Assembly: GCF_031501865.1 (NCBI RefSeq)
Contig: NZ_JARRCW010000001.1
Coordinates: 1,001,001-1,065,000 of the forward strand
Length of the DNA: 64,000 nucleotides
DNA from: Pseudovibrio sp. M1P-2-3
GTDB lineage: Bacteria; Pseudomonadota; Alphaproteobacteria; Rhizobiales; Stappiaceae
Direction of reading: 5' to 3'
Notes under the pieces: model-generated
What the model was told of the DNA's origin: nothing
Database searches by the model: none
The model's input: the letters and a program-made list of their open reading frames with translations, nothing else
Part shown: positions 42,931 through 52,706 of the stretch, piece by piece
Position numbering within the stretch: the stretch's first letter is position 1
How the letters are laid out: every line of letters starts with the position of its first letter
Made by a program: the position numbers and the translations under genes

Positions 42931-43352
42931 TTAAAACCCTTTTCCGCATTTCCCGAAGTGTCTCTTTAGTAAGGAATATCGTTTTTTGGTAAAGAGACGC
43001 AGGTTCAGTAAAATGGTGTGGGCTTACCGAACTCGATCAGGCGAGACGCGCTTTAAAGCGGATTGCGGTTAGAACATATTAAATTGAATTGCCCCATTTA
43101 CCAAACACTGCTTCAAATTAAGGTAACTATGTACTGGGACTGTTGTAGCTGTCAAAACTCCGCCATCGCGGTCTTGTTGGTTAATGGAGCTTGCAAGCTG
43201 CGGGCAGCTAACGACTTTTCTAAAAGCTTTGACAGCTCTCACCGTGTCATGCCGGACAAGCGAAGCGCTGATCCGGTATCCAGATAGGAAACCCGCCAAG
43301 GGAAAAGGCTGGGATATGCTGTAAACCTGTACCTCTGGGTTCTCATCACCCA
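42931..43352. other. Intergenic region with a palindromic element
   Basis: About 420 bp between the hypothetical gene and the icd terminator. It carries the imperfect palindrome listed at 43252-43276. No open frame with a ribosome binding site is convincing. Confidence 0.5.
43252..43276. repeat. Intergenic palindromic repeat (REP-like), type CCGGA...TCCGG
   Basis: CCGGA and TCCGG flank an internal AGCG/CGCT hairpin, preceded by GTCATG and followed by TATCCAG. This organisation is like the short interspersed palindromes common between genes of alphaproteobacteria. Only one copy of this type is seen in the window. Confidence 0.6.
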
Positions 43353-43384
43353 ATAAAAAAGGCGCCCCCAAGGAGCGCCTTTCT
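43353..43384 (-). terminator. Terminator of icd
   Basis: On the minus strand GGCGCTCC..GGGGCGCC forms a GC-rich stem followed by TTTTTT, 24 nt after the icd stop. Confidence 0.85.
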
Positions 43385-43407
43385 TAAAATTACCAGTAGC
43401 TTCCGGC

Positions 43408-44625
43408 TTATTTCGCAGCCATTGCTTTTTGCAGGTTCTCGTCGACTTTGTCGAGGAAGCCTGTTGTGGTCAGCCACTTCTGGTCCGGGCCAACGAGCAG
43501 TGCCAGATCTTTGGTCATGAAGCCGCTTTCAACGGTCTCGATGCACACGCGCTCAAGGGTTTCAGCGAAGTCTTTCAGAGCAGCGTTGTCGTCCAGTTTG
43601 GCGCGGTGAGCAAGGCCACGGGTCCATGCAAAGATAGAAGCGATGGAGTTTGTGGAGGTCTCTTCACCTTTTTCATGCTGGCGGAAGTGACGGGTCACTG
43701 TGCCGTGTGCAGCTTCTGCTTCAACTGTTCTGCCGTCTGGTGACATGAGAACTGATGTCATCAGGCCAAGGGAACCGAAGCCCTGTGCAACGGTGTCGGA
43801 CTGTACGTCGCCGTCGTAGTTCTTACAGGCCCAAACGTAACCACCGGACCATTTCATGGATGCAGCAACCATGTCGTCGATCAAGCGGTGTTCGTAGAAG
43901 ATGTTTTCTGCTTCGAACTTTTCTTTGAATTCTGCTTCATAGATCTCTTGGAAGAGGTCTTTAAAGCGGCCATCATAGGCCTTCAAGATTGTGTTCTTGG
44001 TGGACAGGTAACAAGGAACCTTACGGCCCAGAGCGTAGTTCATGGAGGCACGGGCAAAATCACGGATGGAGTCATCCAGATTGTACATTGCCATGGCGAT
44101 ACCGGAGGAAGGAGCGTCGAAAACTTCGTGCTCGATCTCGGTGCCGTCGTCACCAACGAACTTGACTGTCAGCTTGCCTTTACCTGGGAATTTGAAGTCT
44201 GTTGCGCGGTACTGGTCACCAAATGCGTGACGGCCAACGATGATTGGCTGTGTCCAGCCCGGAACCAAACGAGGAACGTTTTCCATGATGATTGGCTCAC
44301 GGAAGATAACACCGCCGAGGATGTTACGGATGGTGCCGTTTGGCGAGCGGTACATGCGCTTCAAGCCAAATTCTTCAACGCGGGCTTCATCTGGAGTGAT
44401 GGTCGCACACTTAACACCAACACCGTATTCTTTGATGGCGTTTGCAGCATCAACGGTGATCTGGTCGTCGGTCTTATCGCGAGCTTCAATACCCAGATCG
44501 TAGTACTTGAGATCAATGTCCAAGTATGGGTGGATCAGCTTGTCTTTGATGAACTGCCAGATAATGCGGGTCATTTCATCGCCGTCGAGTTCGACGACTG
44601 GGTTGGCCACTTTAATTTTTGCCAT
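43408..44625 (-). CDS. icd: Isocitrate dehydrogenase (NADP+)
   Basis: A 405-residue TCA-cycle enzyme converting isocitrate to 2-oxoglutarate with NADP+. The start [20 protein letters not shown] at 44625 has GAGG 8 nt upstream; an upstream in-frame start at 44646 adds seven unlikely residues. Signatures are [13 protein letters not shown] (substrate-binding Ser and Arg), [14 protein letters not shown], the metal-binding [30 protein letters not shown] and the NADP-binding [12 protein letters not shown]. It belongs to the eukaryotic-like subfamily II common in alphaproteobacteria. It is monocistronic with its own terminator. Confidence 0.97.
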   Translation of the reverse strand: MAKIKVANPVVELDGDEMTRIIWQFIKDKLIHPYLDIDLKYYDLGIEARDKTDDQITVDAANAIKEYGVGVKCATITPDEARVEEFGLKRMYRSPNGTIRNILGGVIFREPIIMENVPRLVPGWTQPIIVGRHAFGDQYRATDFKFPGKGKLTVKFVGDDGTEIEHEVFDAPSSGIAMAMYNLDDSIRDFARASMNYALGRKVPCYLSTKNTILKAYDGRFKDLFQEIYEAEFKEKFEAENIFYEHRLIDDMVAASMKWSGGYVWACKNYDGDVQSDTVAQGFGSLGLMTSVLMSPDGRTVEAEAAHGTVTRHFRQHEKGEETSTNSIASIFAWTRGLAHRAKLDDNAALKDFAETLERVCIETVESGFMTKDLALLVGPDQKWLTTTGFLDKVDENLQKAMAAK

Positions 44626-44914
44626 TGTGCAAACCTCGTTTGTCAATATGCGTCAGGGTCGGCTGTCTCAAGCCGAAAGTCGAGAGTTGTATACACATGT
44701 GCGCAATCAAGCGCTAGTGGGAATCTCGAGATTAAACAGAAGTGCTATAACAGAAGAACGTATGAGGGCATAGGTGAAGGCCACGGGGGTACTTTTTATT
44801 TTTTCCAGAGGCGTTTAAAAACTGTAAGTTGTGCAGCGATATTATGAGTATTGGGTGCACAAGAGGGCAAACTGCACACCCGTTTTTGTGAGCATCAACA
44901 ATACTTTACTCTGC

Positions 44915-45487
44915 TTAGCGGTTTACCGCCCGCGCCGCCAGTGCAATGGCAATGTAACTCCAGCCGTTAAACATAATGGAAATGCCCGCCACCAGCCCCA
45001 GCGCCCATGTGGCGGAGTAGGGGAGTTCGAAGAAGATGCAAAGACCCGCAATAATGGAGATAAAGCCGGAGGCCAGAATCCAGCCCCATCCATCGTGGGG
45101 TCTGATTTTAAAGGCGAGCAGCAGCTGGGAAATGCCTTGGGCAATGAAGGCCGCACATAGAATAATGGTGAGGAAGGCAACGCCCGCCGCCGGTTGATAG
45201 GCGATAAAGCCGCCTGCCAGAACGGCGATGAGGCCGGTGATCAGCTGCCACAAGAACCCGCTCCACGCCTTGATTGAGAATGCATGGACAATCTGCACGG
45301 CTCCCACAAAGATCAGGGCAAAGGCAATCACCAGTGTAACGGCAATGGAAGAGGCCGCAGGCATGGCGATGACAACAAACCCGCCAATGAGAAGCAGGAT
45401 GCCCAAGGTTAAGAAGCGCTTCCACTTATCGCGGACGAGGGCTGATATTTTCTCGGTATTTCCGGTTCCGCTACTGGTGTGTGTCAT
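44915..45487 (-). CDS. HdeD family (DUF308) membrane protein
   Basis: A 190-residue membrane protein with six short hydrophobic segments arranged as three hairpins (LTLGILLLIGGFVVIAMP, LVIAFALIFVGAVQIVHAF, LITGLIAVLAGGFIAYQP, FLTIILCAAFIAQGISQLLL, ILASGFISIIAGLCIFFELP, LGLVAGISIMFNGWSYIAIA). This threefold DUF308 repeat defines HdeD-like proteins, associated with acid resistance in enterobacteria. The start at 45487 is chosen over an upstream frame extension. The function in this organism is unknown. Confidence 0.88.
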   Translation of the reverse strand: MTHTSSGTGNTEKISALVRDKWKRFLTLGILLLIGGFVVIAMPAASSIAVTLVIAFALIFVGAVQIVHAFSIKAWSGFLWQLITGLIAVLAGGFIAYQPAAGVAFLTIILCAAFIAQGISQLLLAFKIRPHDGWGWILASGFISIIAGLCIFFELPYSATWALGLVAGISIMFNGWSYIAIALAARAVNR

Positions 45488-45679
45488 GCTGGTCTCGCAG
45501 GGAGGTTGCTTGGCTGTGAAGAAGGATAGCACTCAAACTTGAGGATAGCGTGAAGGTCCCTGACAAAACATCCAAGGATCTTGTTGGCTGTATCTTGGCA
45601 TTTGCAGTTTCCCGAGAAAAACTGGGGGACACGCACACACGACTGGAAATTGTCGTTTTGATCGGATATTGGAGCTGCC

Positions 45680-46453
45680 ATGTCAGAACAAGAAGCACTT
45701 CCCCAAACCGCCCTGCCGCCCGCCGTCATCTTGTGCGAGCCTCAGCTGGGCGAGAACATTGGCATGGTTGCCCGTGCCATGGCCAATTTCGGCCTGAGCG
45801 ATCTTCGGATTATTAATCCGCGCGATGGCTGGCCCAGTGAAAAGGCCCAGTCTGCCGCCAGTCGCGCTTTTCACGTGATCGAGAACACAAGGGTGTTCGA
45901 CACGGTGGAAGAAGCCCTTCAGGATTTGAAGCTGGTCTTCGCCACCACGGCGCGTGTACGAGATGTTCCAAAGCCCGTTGTGGGGCCGGATGAGGCAGCC
46001 AAGGAAAGTGTGGCGCGCGGCATGCTGCAAAATGCCACCGGTTATATGTTTGGCCGGGAACGGTGGGGGCTGAATAACGATGAAGTCGCCCTTGCCGACA
46101 AGATTGTCACTTTGCCTGTAGACCCAACCTATGCATCCTTGAATATTGCACAGGCAGTGCTGGTGTGTGCCTACGAGTGGCGCCGTGTGGCAACCGCCGG
46201 ACAACTTCCGTTTTCGCTGGAAGATTACGGCGCGGAGCCTGCAAGCAAAGACGATGTGTTCCGCATGTTCGAGCATCTGGAAGGAGCGCTGGACACGCGC
46301 GGCTTTTTCCGGCCCGTTGAAAAGCGTCAGACCACCGTTCGGCGCATCCGCAATATTTTCCAAAAGGCGAATTTGACCGATAATGAAGTGCGTACGCTGC
46401 GCGGTATTATCGCTAGTTTCGACAAGTATGGAATGAAGGGGCGGGACTCCTAG
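45680..46453 (+). CDS. trmJ: tRNA (cytidine/uridine-2'-O-)-methyltransferase TrmJ family
   Basis: A 257-residue SPOUT methyltransferase that 2'-O-methylates position 32 of tRNAs. The knot-fold signatures are VILCEPQLGENIGMVARAM (motif 1), FGRERWGLNNDEVALADKIV (motif 2) and LPVDPTYASLNIAQAVLVCA (motif 3). GGAG lies 6 nt before the ATG. The C-terminal extension (FFRPVEKRQTTVRRIRNIFQ, NEVRTLRGI) is typical of TrmJ rather than TrmL or TrmH. It precedes murI on the same strand. Confidence 0.92.
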   Translation: MSEQEALPQTALPPAVILCEPQLGENIGMVARAMANFGLSDLRIINPRDGWPSEKAQSAASRAFHVIENTRVFDTVEEALQDLKLVFATTARVRDVPKPVVGPDEAAKESVARGMLQNATGYMFGRERWGLNNDEVALADKIVTLPVDPTYASLNIAQAVLVCAYEWRRVATAGQLPFSLEDYGAEPASKDDVFRMFEHLEGALDTRGFFRPVEKRQTTVRRIRNIFQKANLTDNEVRTLRGIIASFDKYGMKGRDS

Positions 46454-46533
46454 GGCAACTTGTCGAAAAGTAGACACTATTTTTATATAGTGCTGTGAGC
46501 TTATTTGGGGCAAATACTGTGGGAACTGAGGTG

Positions 46534-47355
46534 ATGGGCAACCCTGTACAGCTTTACGGGCCGGTACTCGTGTTTGATAGTGGGATTGGCGGCCTGTCTG
46601 TGCTTCGGCAAATCCGCAGATTGATGCCGGATCTGGATGCGGTTTATCTGGCAGATGATGCGGCTTTTCCCTATGGAGCTTGGGAAGAGCAGGCACTGGT
46701 CCGCCATATTGTTAAAACTATGGAAGAGGCTATCAATACGTGGCAGCCGCGGGCGGTGGTTATTGCCTGTAATACGGCCTCAACGCTTGTCCTGCCAGCG
46801 CTCAGAGAGCATTTCGACCTGCCGTTTATCGGAACGGTTCCGGCCATTAAACCTGCTGCACAACAGACAAGTTCAGGGCTGGTTTCCGTTCTGGCAACAC
46901 CTGGAACAGTGGCGCGAGATTATACGCAGGAGCTGATAAACCAGTTTGCCGAGGGCGTGGATGTGAAGCTTGTGGGAGCTGTCTCGCTCGCCCAGCTGGC
47001 AGAGCATAAACTGGAGGGAGAGGCAGTAGATCTGTCTCTCTTGCAAGAAGAGGTTCTCCCCTGTTTCGTCTCTAAGGGGTCAGGGAAAACTGATACCGTT
47101 GTTTTAGGGTGTACCCACTATCCGTTTTTATTGGATGAGTTGAAGAAGGTTGCACCGTGGCCTGTGAACTGGATTGATCCGGCGCCCGCAATCGCCCGCC
47201 AGCTAGCTAAAATACTGGGCGTTAAGGTGCAGGCCGATCCCCCAAGAGATGAGCATGCGTTATCCGCCAGTAATCACAGGCTTTTCTATACGTCTTCCCA
47301 AGATGTGACGGAAAGAAAAAAGGAGGACCTACTGAGAGCAATCCATGGTTGCTAA
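46534..47355 (+). CDS. murI: Glutamate racemase
   Basis: This cytoplasmic enzyme converts L- to D-glutamate for peptidoglycan. Signatures are VLVFDSGIGGLSVLRQI (catalytic Asp region), the first catalytic Cys in VVIACNTASTL and the second in VVLGCTHYPFLL. I start it at the ATG 46534 (about 273 residues), which gives a normal family N-terminus; an in-frame GTG at 46495 would add 13 residues but has no ribosome binding site. It is probably co-expressed with trmJ, 80 bp upstream. Confidence 0.93.
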   Translation: MGNPVQLYGPVLVFDSGIGGLSVLRQIRRLMPDLDAVYLADDAAFPYGAWEEQALVRHIVKTMEEAINTWQPRAVVIACNTASTLVLPALREHFDLPFIGTVPAIKPAAQQTSSGLVSVLATPGTVARDYTQELINQFAEGVDVKLVGAVSLAQLAEHKLEGEAVDLSLLQEEVLPCFVSKGSGKTDTVVLGCTHYPFLLDELKKVAPWPVNWIDPAPAIARQLAKILGVKVQADPPRDEHALSASNHRLFYTSSQDVTERKKEDLLRAIHGC

Positions 47356-47511
47356 GAGTTTTTGCAACTAATTCAAGGGTGATATGCCCAGAGATATAGT
47401 GAATATTATGTGGCATTTGGACCTAGTTTTCAAGATTGCAACCTAGGCTCCCTTAAGACCTCTGTGCTATAGGAAATATCCAGAACTACCAAATTAAGAC
47501 AAAGGAATACG

Positions 47512-48948
47512 GTGGTGCTGGATACAATTATTGGCGAACTAAATCATTATTTTTGGGGATACATTCTGCTCTACGGGCTGCTGGGCGTAGGAATTTTCTA
47601 CACGCTGCGCCTCGGTTTTCTGCAGGTCAGATACTTTGGTCATTTTTTCAAAGTTCTTTTCAGTTCCACCAAGGAAGATAAGGAAGGTATCAGCTCGTTT
47701 CAGGCTTTGTGTACCAGTCTGGCCTCCCGTGTCGGCACTGGCAATATCGCCGGTGTGGCTGTCGCCTTGAATTTAGGTGGGCCGGGCGCGATTTTCTGGA
47801 TGTGGGTTGTTGCATTCCTAGGTATGGCAACAGCTTACGCAGAAAGTACATTGGCGCAGCTATATAAAATACACGACGACAAAGGCCAGTTCCGAGGCGG
47901 TCCTGCTAACTACATCAAAGCAGGGCTTAAAATGCCGTTTCTTGCTCACCTCTTTGCAATTTCTCTGATCCTTTGCTTTGGCCTGATTTTCTCGGCAGTA
48001 CAGTCAAATTCCATCGCGGTTGCTTTGCAGGCAGCCTTTACAATCCCGCCGTGGGCGACAGGAGCTATTCTTGTTGCTGTTTCAGGTCTGGTTATTTTTG
48101 GCGGTATTCGAAAGATTGCCCATGTGGCGGAGTGGATCGTTCCCTTCATGGCCACAGCCTATGTCTTGATCGCCTTGTATGTGATTCTTGTAAATATCAC
48201 CGAAGTCCCTGCAATCTTTGGTGAGATTTTCGGCCATGCGTTTGGATTTGAATCTGCAGCAGGCGGTGCTACTGGTGGTGTAATGGCGGCAATGATGAAT
48301 GGTGTCCGCCGTGGTCTCTTCTCTAATGAGGCGGGTATGGGGTCTGCGCCAAATATCGCCGCCTGTGCGTCTCCTGACCCTCATCACCCTTCCAGTCAGG
48401 GGTTCGTGCAAGCTTTTGGTGTATTTATTGATACGATTGTTATCTGTACGGCAACTGCGCTGATTATCATGCTGTCAGGTGTCTATGAATTTCATGGGAT
48501 GTTGACAGGTACCGCCCTGACGGAGGCGGCGGTAGATGTGCATATTGGCGATTTGGGTAGCTACTTTATTGCTCTGGCAGTGCTGTTTTTCGCCTTCACG
48601 TCCATCATCGGAAACTACTCCTATGCAGAAAATGCTATGATGTTTCTAGAGCATGGCTGGAAACCGGGTATTCTTTTGCTACGCATTGGTGCTCTTGCCA
48701 TGGTATTTTGGGGAACCTTGCAAGCTGTAAGCACGGTCTTCAATCTGGCCGATGCAGCCATGGGCTTCATGGCGACTATCAACCTGTTTGCAATCCTGCT
48801 TCTCTCTCCAAAGGTGAGCTACTTGACCAAAGACTATCTCTCGCAGCTCAATGCCGGGAAGGTGCCTCATTTCGATATTGCCGAGCACAAGGAACTGACG
48901 GGCGATGTGGCAGAGGGCATCTGGACAGAAAAAAGGAATACAATCTAG
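47512..48948 (+). CDS. Alanine or glycine:cation symporter family protein (AGCS)
   Basis: A 478-residue membrane protein with about eleven transmembrane helices, of the sodium/alanine symporter family. Diagnostic segments are SSFQALCTSLASRVGTGNIAGVA near residues 60-85 and GVRRGLFSNEAGMGSAPNIAA near residues 265-285. It takes up small amino acids with Na+ or H+. The initiation codon is one of two adjacent GTGs (47512 or 47515); AAAGGAA is upstream. A terminator follows 30 nt after the stop. Confidence 0.93.
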   Translation: MVLDTIIGELNHYFWGYILLYGLLGVGIFYTLRLGFLQVRYFGHFFKVLFSSTKEDKEGISSFQALCTSLASRVGTGNIAGVAVALNLGGPGAIFWMWVVAFLGMATAYAESTLAQLYKIHDDKGQFRGGPANYIKAGLKMPFLAHLFAISLILCFGLIFSAVQSNSIAVALQAAFTIPPWATGAILVAVSGLVIFGGIRKIAHVAEWIVPFMATAYVLIALYVILVNITEVPAIFGEIFGHAFGFESAAGGATGGVMAAMMNGVRRGLFSNEAGMGSAPNIAACASPDPHHPSSQGFVQAFGVFIDTIVICTATALIIMLSGVYEFHGMLTGTALTEAAVDVHIGDLGSYFIALAVLFFAFTSIIGNYSYAENAMMFLEHGWKPGILLLRIGALAMVFWGTLQAVSTVFNLADAAMGFMATINLFAILLLSPKVSYLTKDYLSQLNAGKVPHFDIAEHKELTGDVAEGIWTEKRNTI

Positions 48949-48978
48949 CCGCTGGGCAATGCGTCCTCATAAAAATAA

Positions 48979-49004
48979 AAAGCCACTCATCCGTGGCTTT
49001 TTTT
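48979..49004 (+). terminator. Terminator of the AGCS symporter gene
   Basis: The stem AAGCCAC/GTGGCTT has a short loop and is followed by TTTTTT. The A-tract on its left side would also allow use on the minus strand. Confidence 0.9.
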
Positions 49005-49080
49005 GCCCTGAGTTTCGATGGATTGCAAAGTACAGGCCCATACCTTCTTCTTGGAACAAAGCCATCGGTTAAGTGTGGGC

Positions 49081-49848
49081 ATGGTTAATAAAGTTCTTCT
49101 AAGTAAAGTCACGAGAACGGCGAAACGTCGGGGATGGCACCTCAAACCAGTTGAAGAGGTGATGGGCTCTATGTTCGACCGATTCTTTGGTGGCATTTTC
49201 AGAACTGACGGACAGAGTTTTGTCATTCCCAGTGAGGGAACCAGCAAGCAGTTTCGCGGTCGTTTTTTGTTGGGCTCTCATGAGTGGAACGAACGCAAGC
49301 TTGTTCAGAACTATATGCCACGGGAGGCCAAGGTGCTTGAGCTTGGTGGCGGGCTCGGCGTAGTGTCGTGTTTCGTCAACAGGCGTCTTTCCAATCCTAA
49401 AAATCATGTTGTAGTCGAACCAGATCCTCGGTCCCTCGCAGCTTTGAAACAAAACAGGATACGGAACAAGGCAGAATTTCATATTGCCTATGGTGTCATT
49501 AGCCGGCACAAAGAGGCCCCGTTTTTCCTTTTTCCAACGTCTTGTGGTAGCTCCTCTCGGCCCAAACCCAGAACCCGCAAAACCGTTGTGCCCGGCTTGC
49601 GAATCGATGCCTTACAAAAGCAGTACTCCATCACCTTCGATACCTTCATTATTGATATAGAGGGAGCGGAACTGGTGCTGGTCCGGCAAAATCGCCAGTG
49701 GTTCAAAAGGGTGAACCTCGTGATTATGGAGGTGCATCCAGACAGGCTTTCCAGTGAGAAGCTGGAGAAACTGCGGGAGTTACTGATTGGCTGCGGGTTA
49801 AACCTCACTAAAGCCGTCTTCGAAGTGGAGGTCTGGCAACGCCGGTAA
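49081..49848 (+). CDS. FkbM family methyltransferase
   Basis: A SAM-dependent methyltransferase of about 255 residues. The SAM-binding glycine-rich motif is VLELGGGLGVVSCFVNRR, followed by HVVVEPDPRSLAALKQNR (acidic residue that binds the ribose) and the FkbM signature DTFIIDIEGAELVLV. The start at 49081 (MVNKVLLSK) is preferred: an in-frame ATG at 49018 lies only 14 nt after the upstream terminator, with no ribosome binding site. FkbM proteins O-methylate sugars or small molecules. No polysaccharide genes surround it, so the substrate is unknown. Confidence 0.85.
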   Translation: MVNKVLLSKVTRTAKRRGWHLKPVEEVMGSMFDRFFGGIFRTDGQSFVIPSEGTSKQFRGRFLLGSHEWNERKLVQNYMPREAKVLELGGGLGVVSCFVNRRLSNPKNHVVVEPDPRSLAALKQNRIRNKAEFHIAYGVISRHKEAPFFLFPTSCGSSSRPKPRTRKTVVPGLRIDALQKQYSITFDTFIIDIEGAELVLVRQNRQWFKRVNLVIMEVHPDRLSSEKLEKLRELLIGCGLNLTKAVFEVEVWQRR

Positions 49849-50108
49849 CACGCAAGCAGCTTATGTTCTTGAGGCAAAGATTCCTAGTTGCTGCCTGTGA
49901 ACCTATATTGACTTGGGAACCCTTTCCCACTAAGCATTCGGCTGTCTTGGCGGTTCCATTTTGGTACCGCCTTGATTTTTACGCACCCGCGGGGTCCGGC
50001 AGGCGCTGTTTGTCAAGATCTCTGTCAGTCTCAAGTCTATTTGGCTTGGAGGAAAAGGAGGGCGCGTTTCCTTGTTAAAATTTTAAAAGCAACGCAAAGG
50101 AAACTGCG

Positions 50109-50726
50109 ATGTCTAAGCGCCAGAGCGCCAAGTACAAAATTGACCGCCGGATGGGCGAAAACATCTGGGGTCGCCCAAAAAGCCCTGCGAACCGTCGTGA
50201 ATATGGCCCAGGCCAGCACGGTCAGCGTCGTAAGGGTAAGCTTTCTGACTTTGGTGTGCAGCTGCGCGCTAAACAGAAGCTGAAGGGTTACTACGGCAAC
50301 ATCTCCGAGAAGAAATTCCGTAAAGTGTTTGAAGAAGCAACCCGTCAGCGCGGTGATACTTCTGAAAACCTGATCGGTCTTTTGGAGTGCCGTCTGGACG
50401 CGGTTGTTTACCGTGCCAAGTTTGTACCAACTGTTTTTGCTGCTCGTCAGTTCATCAACCACGGTCACGTGAATGTGAACGGACGCCGCGTTAACGTCGG
50501 CTCTTACGTAGTTAAGCCGGGCGACGTTGTAGAAGTTCGCGAAAAGTCCAAGCAGCTGGCAATCGTTCTGGAAGCCGTTCAGCTCGCTGAGCGTGATGTG
50601 CCGGACTACATTGATGCAGACGCTAACAAGCTGACAGCAACATTTGTTCGCGTACCAAGCTTCTCTGACGTACCTTATCCGGTACAGATGGAACCAAATC
50701 TGGTGGTGGAATACTACTCCCGCTAA
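50109..50726 (+). CDS. rpsD: 30S ribosomal protein S4
   Basis: A 205-residue ribosomal protein that nucleates 16S rRNA folding. It begins [20 protein letters not shown], contains [21 protein letters not shown] and the S4 RNA-binding domain [34 protein letters not shown], and ends VVEYYSR. It is the zinc-free form, without the N-terminal cysteine cluster. AAAGGAA stands 7 nt before the ATG. It stands alone, outside the large ribosomal protein operons, as usual in alphaproteobacteria. Confidence 0.98.
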   Translation: MSKRQSAKYKIDRRMGENIWGRPKSPANRREYGPGQHGQRRKGKLSDFGVQLRAKQKLKGYYGNISEKKFRKVFEEATRQRGDTSENLIGLLECRLDAVVYRAKFVPTVFAARQFINHGHVNVNGRRVNVGSYVVKPGDVVEVREKSKQLAIVLEAVQLAERDVPDYIDADANKLTATFVRVPSFSDVPYPVQMEPNLVVEYYSR

Positions 50727-50754
50727 TTTGGAAAAGCCTCTGTGCTTTTGGATT

Positions 50755-50780
50755 GGCCGCTCTTTATGGGCGGCCTTTTT
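50755..50780 (+). terminator. Terminator of rpsD
   Basis: The stem GGCCGC/GCGGCC with a 9-nt loop is followed by TTTTT, 28 nt after the rpsD stop. Confidence 0.88.
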
Positions 50781-50843
50781 CCGTTTAATAAGACCGTATC
50801 CTCAACAGGCCGCACAGCGCCATTGCTATTTTGAGCTGAAACC

Positions 50844-51806
50844 ATGACAGAACTGACGCAGCAACTCCCAATCGAAGCCACCGCGGAAAAGGTCAGTGAC
50901 CCTGATTGCCATCCCCTGTTTCGACAGGTGCCTGCCTCTGTGGAGTTCAAAAAACTGCGCAAACGCCTGCTGCGGGAGACCCGTCAGGCGATCACTGATT
51001 ACGCCATGGTGGGGGAGGACGCTGCAAAAACCAAGCCAAAGTGGCTTGTGTGCTTGTCCGGTGGTAAGGACAGTTTTACCCTTCTGGCTGTTCTCATGGA
51101 CCTGAAGTGGCGCGGTCTGCTGCCCGTTGACTTGATTGCCTGTAATCTGGACCAGTCCCAGCCCGGCTTCCCTCAGCACATACTGCCAGAGTTTTTCGAG
51201 CGGTTCGAAATTCCCAACATCATCGTGCGCGAGAACACCTACGGCATCGTTACCGACAAGATTGCCGAGAACAAAACCTATTGTTCCCTGTGCTCCCGCC
51301 TGCGCCGTGGTATCCTTTACCGCATCGCCCGGGAGCAGGGCTGTGAGGCAATTGTTCTGGGGCACCACCGCGATGATGCGCTGGAAACGTTCTTTATGAA
51401 CTTCTTTCACGGTGGCCGCATGGCTTCCATGCCGCCAAAGCTGGTGAATGATGAAGGCGACTTAATGGTGCTGCGTCCGCTCTCCTATTCCTGCGAAGCG
51501 GATATCGAGAAATTCTCTACCGCAATGGAGTTCCCCATCATTCCTTGTAACCTGTGCGGCTCTCAAGATGGACTGCAGCGGGTGCAGGTGAAAAAGATGT
51601 TGCAGCAGTGGGAAAAAGAAACGCCGGGCCGCCTAGGAATCATGGCCCGTGCTTTGGCACATGTGCGCCCGTCTCATCTGCATGATTCTAACCTGTTCGA
51701 CTTTGCAAACCTGCGTCCGGCCACTGGAAAAAATGATGAGGCCGGTGAAGCCGAGGAGCCTTGTGCAGCATCTTTGGCCATGACAGCAAACCTATTTGAT
51801 GTATAG
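50844..51806 (+). CDS. ttcA: tRNA 2-thiocytidine(32) synthetase TtcA
   Basis: A 320-residue ATP- and [4Fe-4S]-dependent enzyme that thiolates cytidine 32 of certain tRNAs. The PP-loop SGGKDS is at residues 72-77. The cluster-binding [10 protein letters not shown] and the downstream CNLCGSQ supply the CxxC pairs, and [16 protein letters not shown] is a further family signature. Modification of tRNA position 32 is also the job of TrmJ in this window, although the two genes are separated. Confidence 0.95.
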   Translation: MTELTQQLPIEATAEKVSDPDCHPLFRQVPASVEFKKLRKRLLRETRQAITDYAMVGEDAAKTKPKWLVCLSGGKDSFTLLAVLMDLKWRGLLPVDLIACNLDQSQPGFPQHILPEFFERFEIPNIIVRENTYGIVTDKIAENKTYCSLCSRLRRGILYRIAREQGCEAIVLGHHRDDALETFFMNFFHGGRMASMPPKLVNDEGDLMVLRPLSYSCEADIEKFSTAMEFPIIPCNLCGSQDGLQRVQVKKMLQQWEKETPGRLGIMARALAHVRPSHLHDSNLFDFANLRPATGKNDEAGEAEEPCAASLAMTANLFDV

Positions 51807-51941
51807 GCTCTGATTTTTCTAAGTGGTTAAGAAATAATAACAAGTAACTAATCAGGTAGTCCGCGCTTCTCTGTTTAAAAGAGGTGTTCTATGAGTATCT
51901 GATACTTGGATTTTATCGGCCTCTCCGCCATCTTATTTTCT

Positions 51942-52676
51942 ATGAGTAGGCGTTGGCGAGAGAGGCTGGGTTCTTTAAAGGGCTGGCAGCTGTTCCGTTC
52001 TGGGACAGTGCTTGGGCTGCTGCTTGCCTTGAGCTCTTGCGACAATGTCAGCCCGTCTCTGCTGGACTTGCTTCCCAGCTCCTCAGTCAGAAATGACTAT
52101 CCCAACGGGTACATTGTAGGGCGTAATTTGAACCGCGTTCACTGGGCTGGGCGCAGCTTTCGGGGGCAGACGCTCAAGAACCTCAGTTTCCTGAATGCGG
52201 ACCTTTCTGGTACTGATTTTACCGATGCAATCATCAGTAATGTAGATTTCACACTGGCGGATCTGAACAGGGCAAGCTTTCGAGGTGCGAAGCTGCGTAA
52301 TGTGACCTTTTATGGTGCCCGCTTGCGGGGCGTGGACTTTATAGACGCCAAATTGGTCATTGTGATGCTGGATGCTGCCGATGTGCGTGGCACCTGTTTT
52401 GACAGGGCAAAGCTACAAGATGTCTACTTTGAAGGAGCACGGCTTACCGGCGGCGTTTATCCGGAAGAATATTCGCCCGATATCTGGCCGCGCTCATTCT
52501 ATGCTTTGCTTGAGCAAGGCGCTTGTCCGGGCTTTAAAGATCCGGTGCAGGCGCTTTTTGGACAAAAGCAGAAGGAAATCTGGGTTTCCCCTCATACTGG
52601 TCCGAGCCACAAACACCGTGGGGGCTATAAAATCGCTCCTAAGGACGAGCCCAGAACCCACGAGAGCAACCGATAA
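51942..52676 (+). CDS. Pentapeptide-repeat lipoprotein
   Basis: About 244 residues from the ATG at 51942; a TTG at 51906 is a weaker alternative, and neither has a good ribosome binding site. The hydrophobic stretch TVLGLLLALSSC ends in a lipobox-like LSSC, so export and lipidation are likely. Residues about 85-175 are pentapeptide repeats of the A(D/N)LxX type (LNADLSGTDFTDAIISNVDF, TLADLNRASFRGAKLRNVTF, YGARLRGVDFIDAKL), which fold as a right-handed quadrilateral beta-helix. The C-terminal 60 residues are polar and basic. Function is unknown. Confidence 0.85.
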   Translation: MSRRWRERLGSLKGWQLFRSGTVLGLLLALSSCDNVSPSLLDLLPSSSVRNDYPNGYIVGRNLNRVHWAGRSFRGQTLKNLSFLNADLSGTDFTDAIISNVDFTLADLNRASFRGAKLRNVTFYGARLRGVDFIDAKLVIVMLDAADVRGTCFDRAKLQDVYFEGARLTGGVYPEEYSPDIWPRSFYALLEQGACPGFKDPVQALFGQKQKEIWVSPHTGPSHKHRGGYKIAPKDEPRTHESNR

Positions 52677-52706
52677 GTCTTAGAGTTCCTTTGAATGCCG
52701 ATTGCT

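Noticed and set aside
43888-44847. 319-residue open frame on the plus strand
   Set aside because: It is antisense to icd. The composition is typical of a reverse-complement shadow, and there is no ribosome binding site or recognisable family.
45683-46696. 337-residue open frame on the minus strand
   Set aside because: It is antisense to trmJ and the start of murI, both well supported by motifs.
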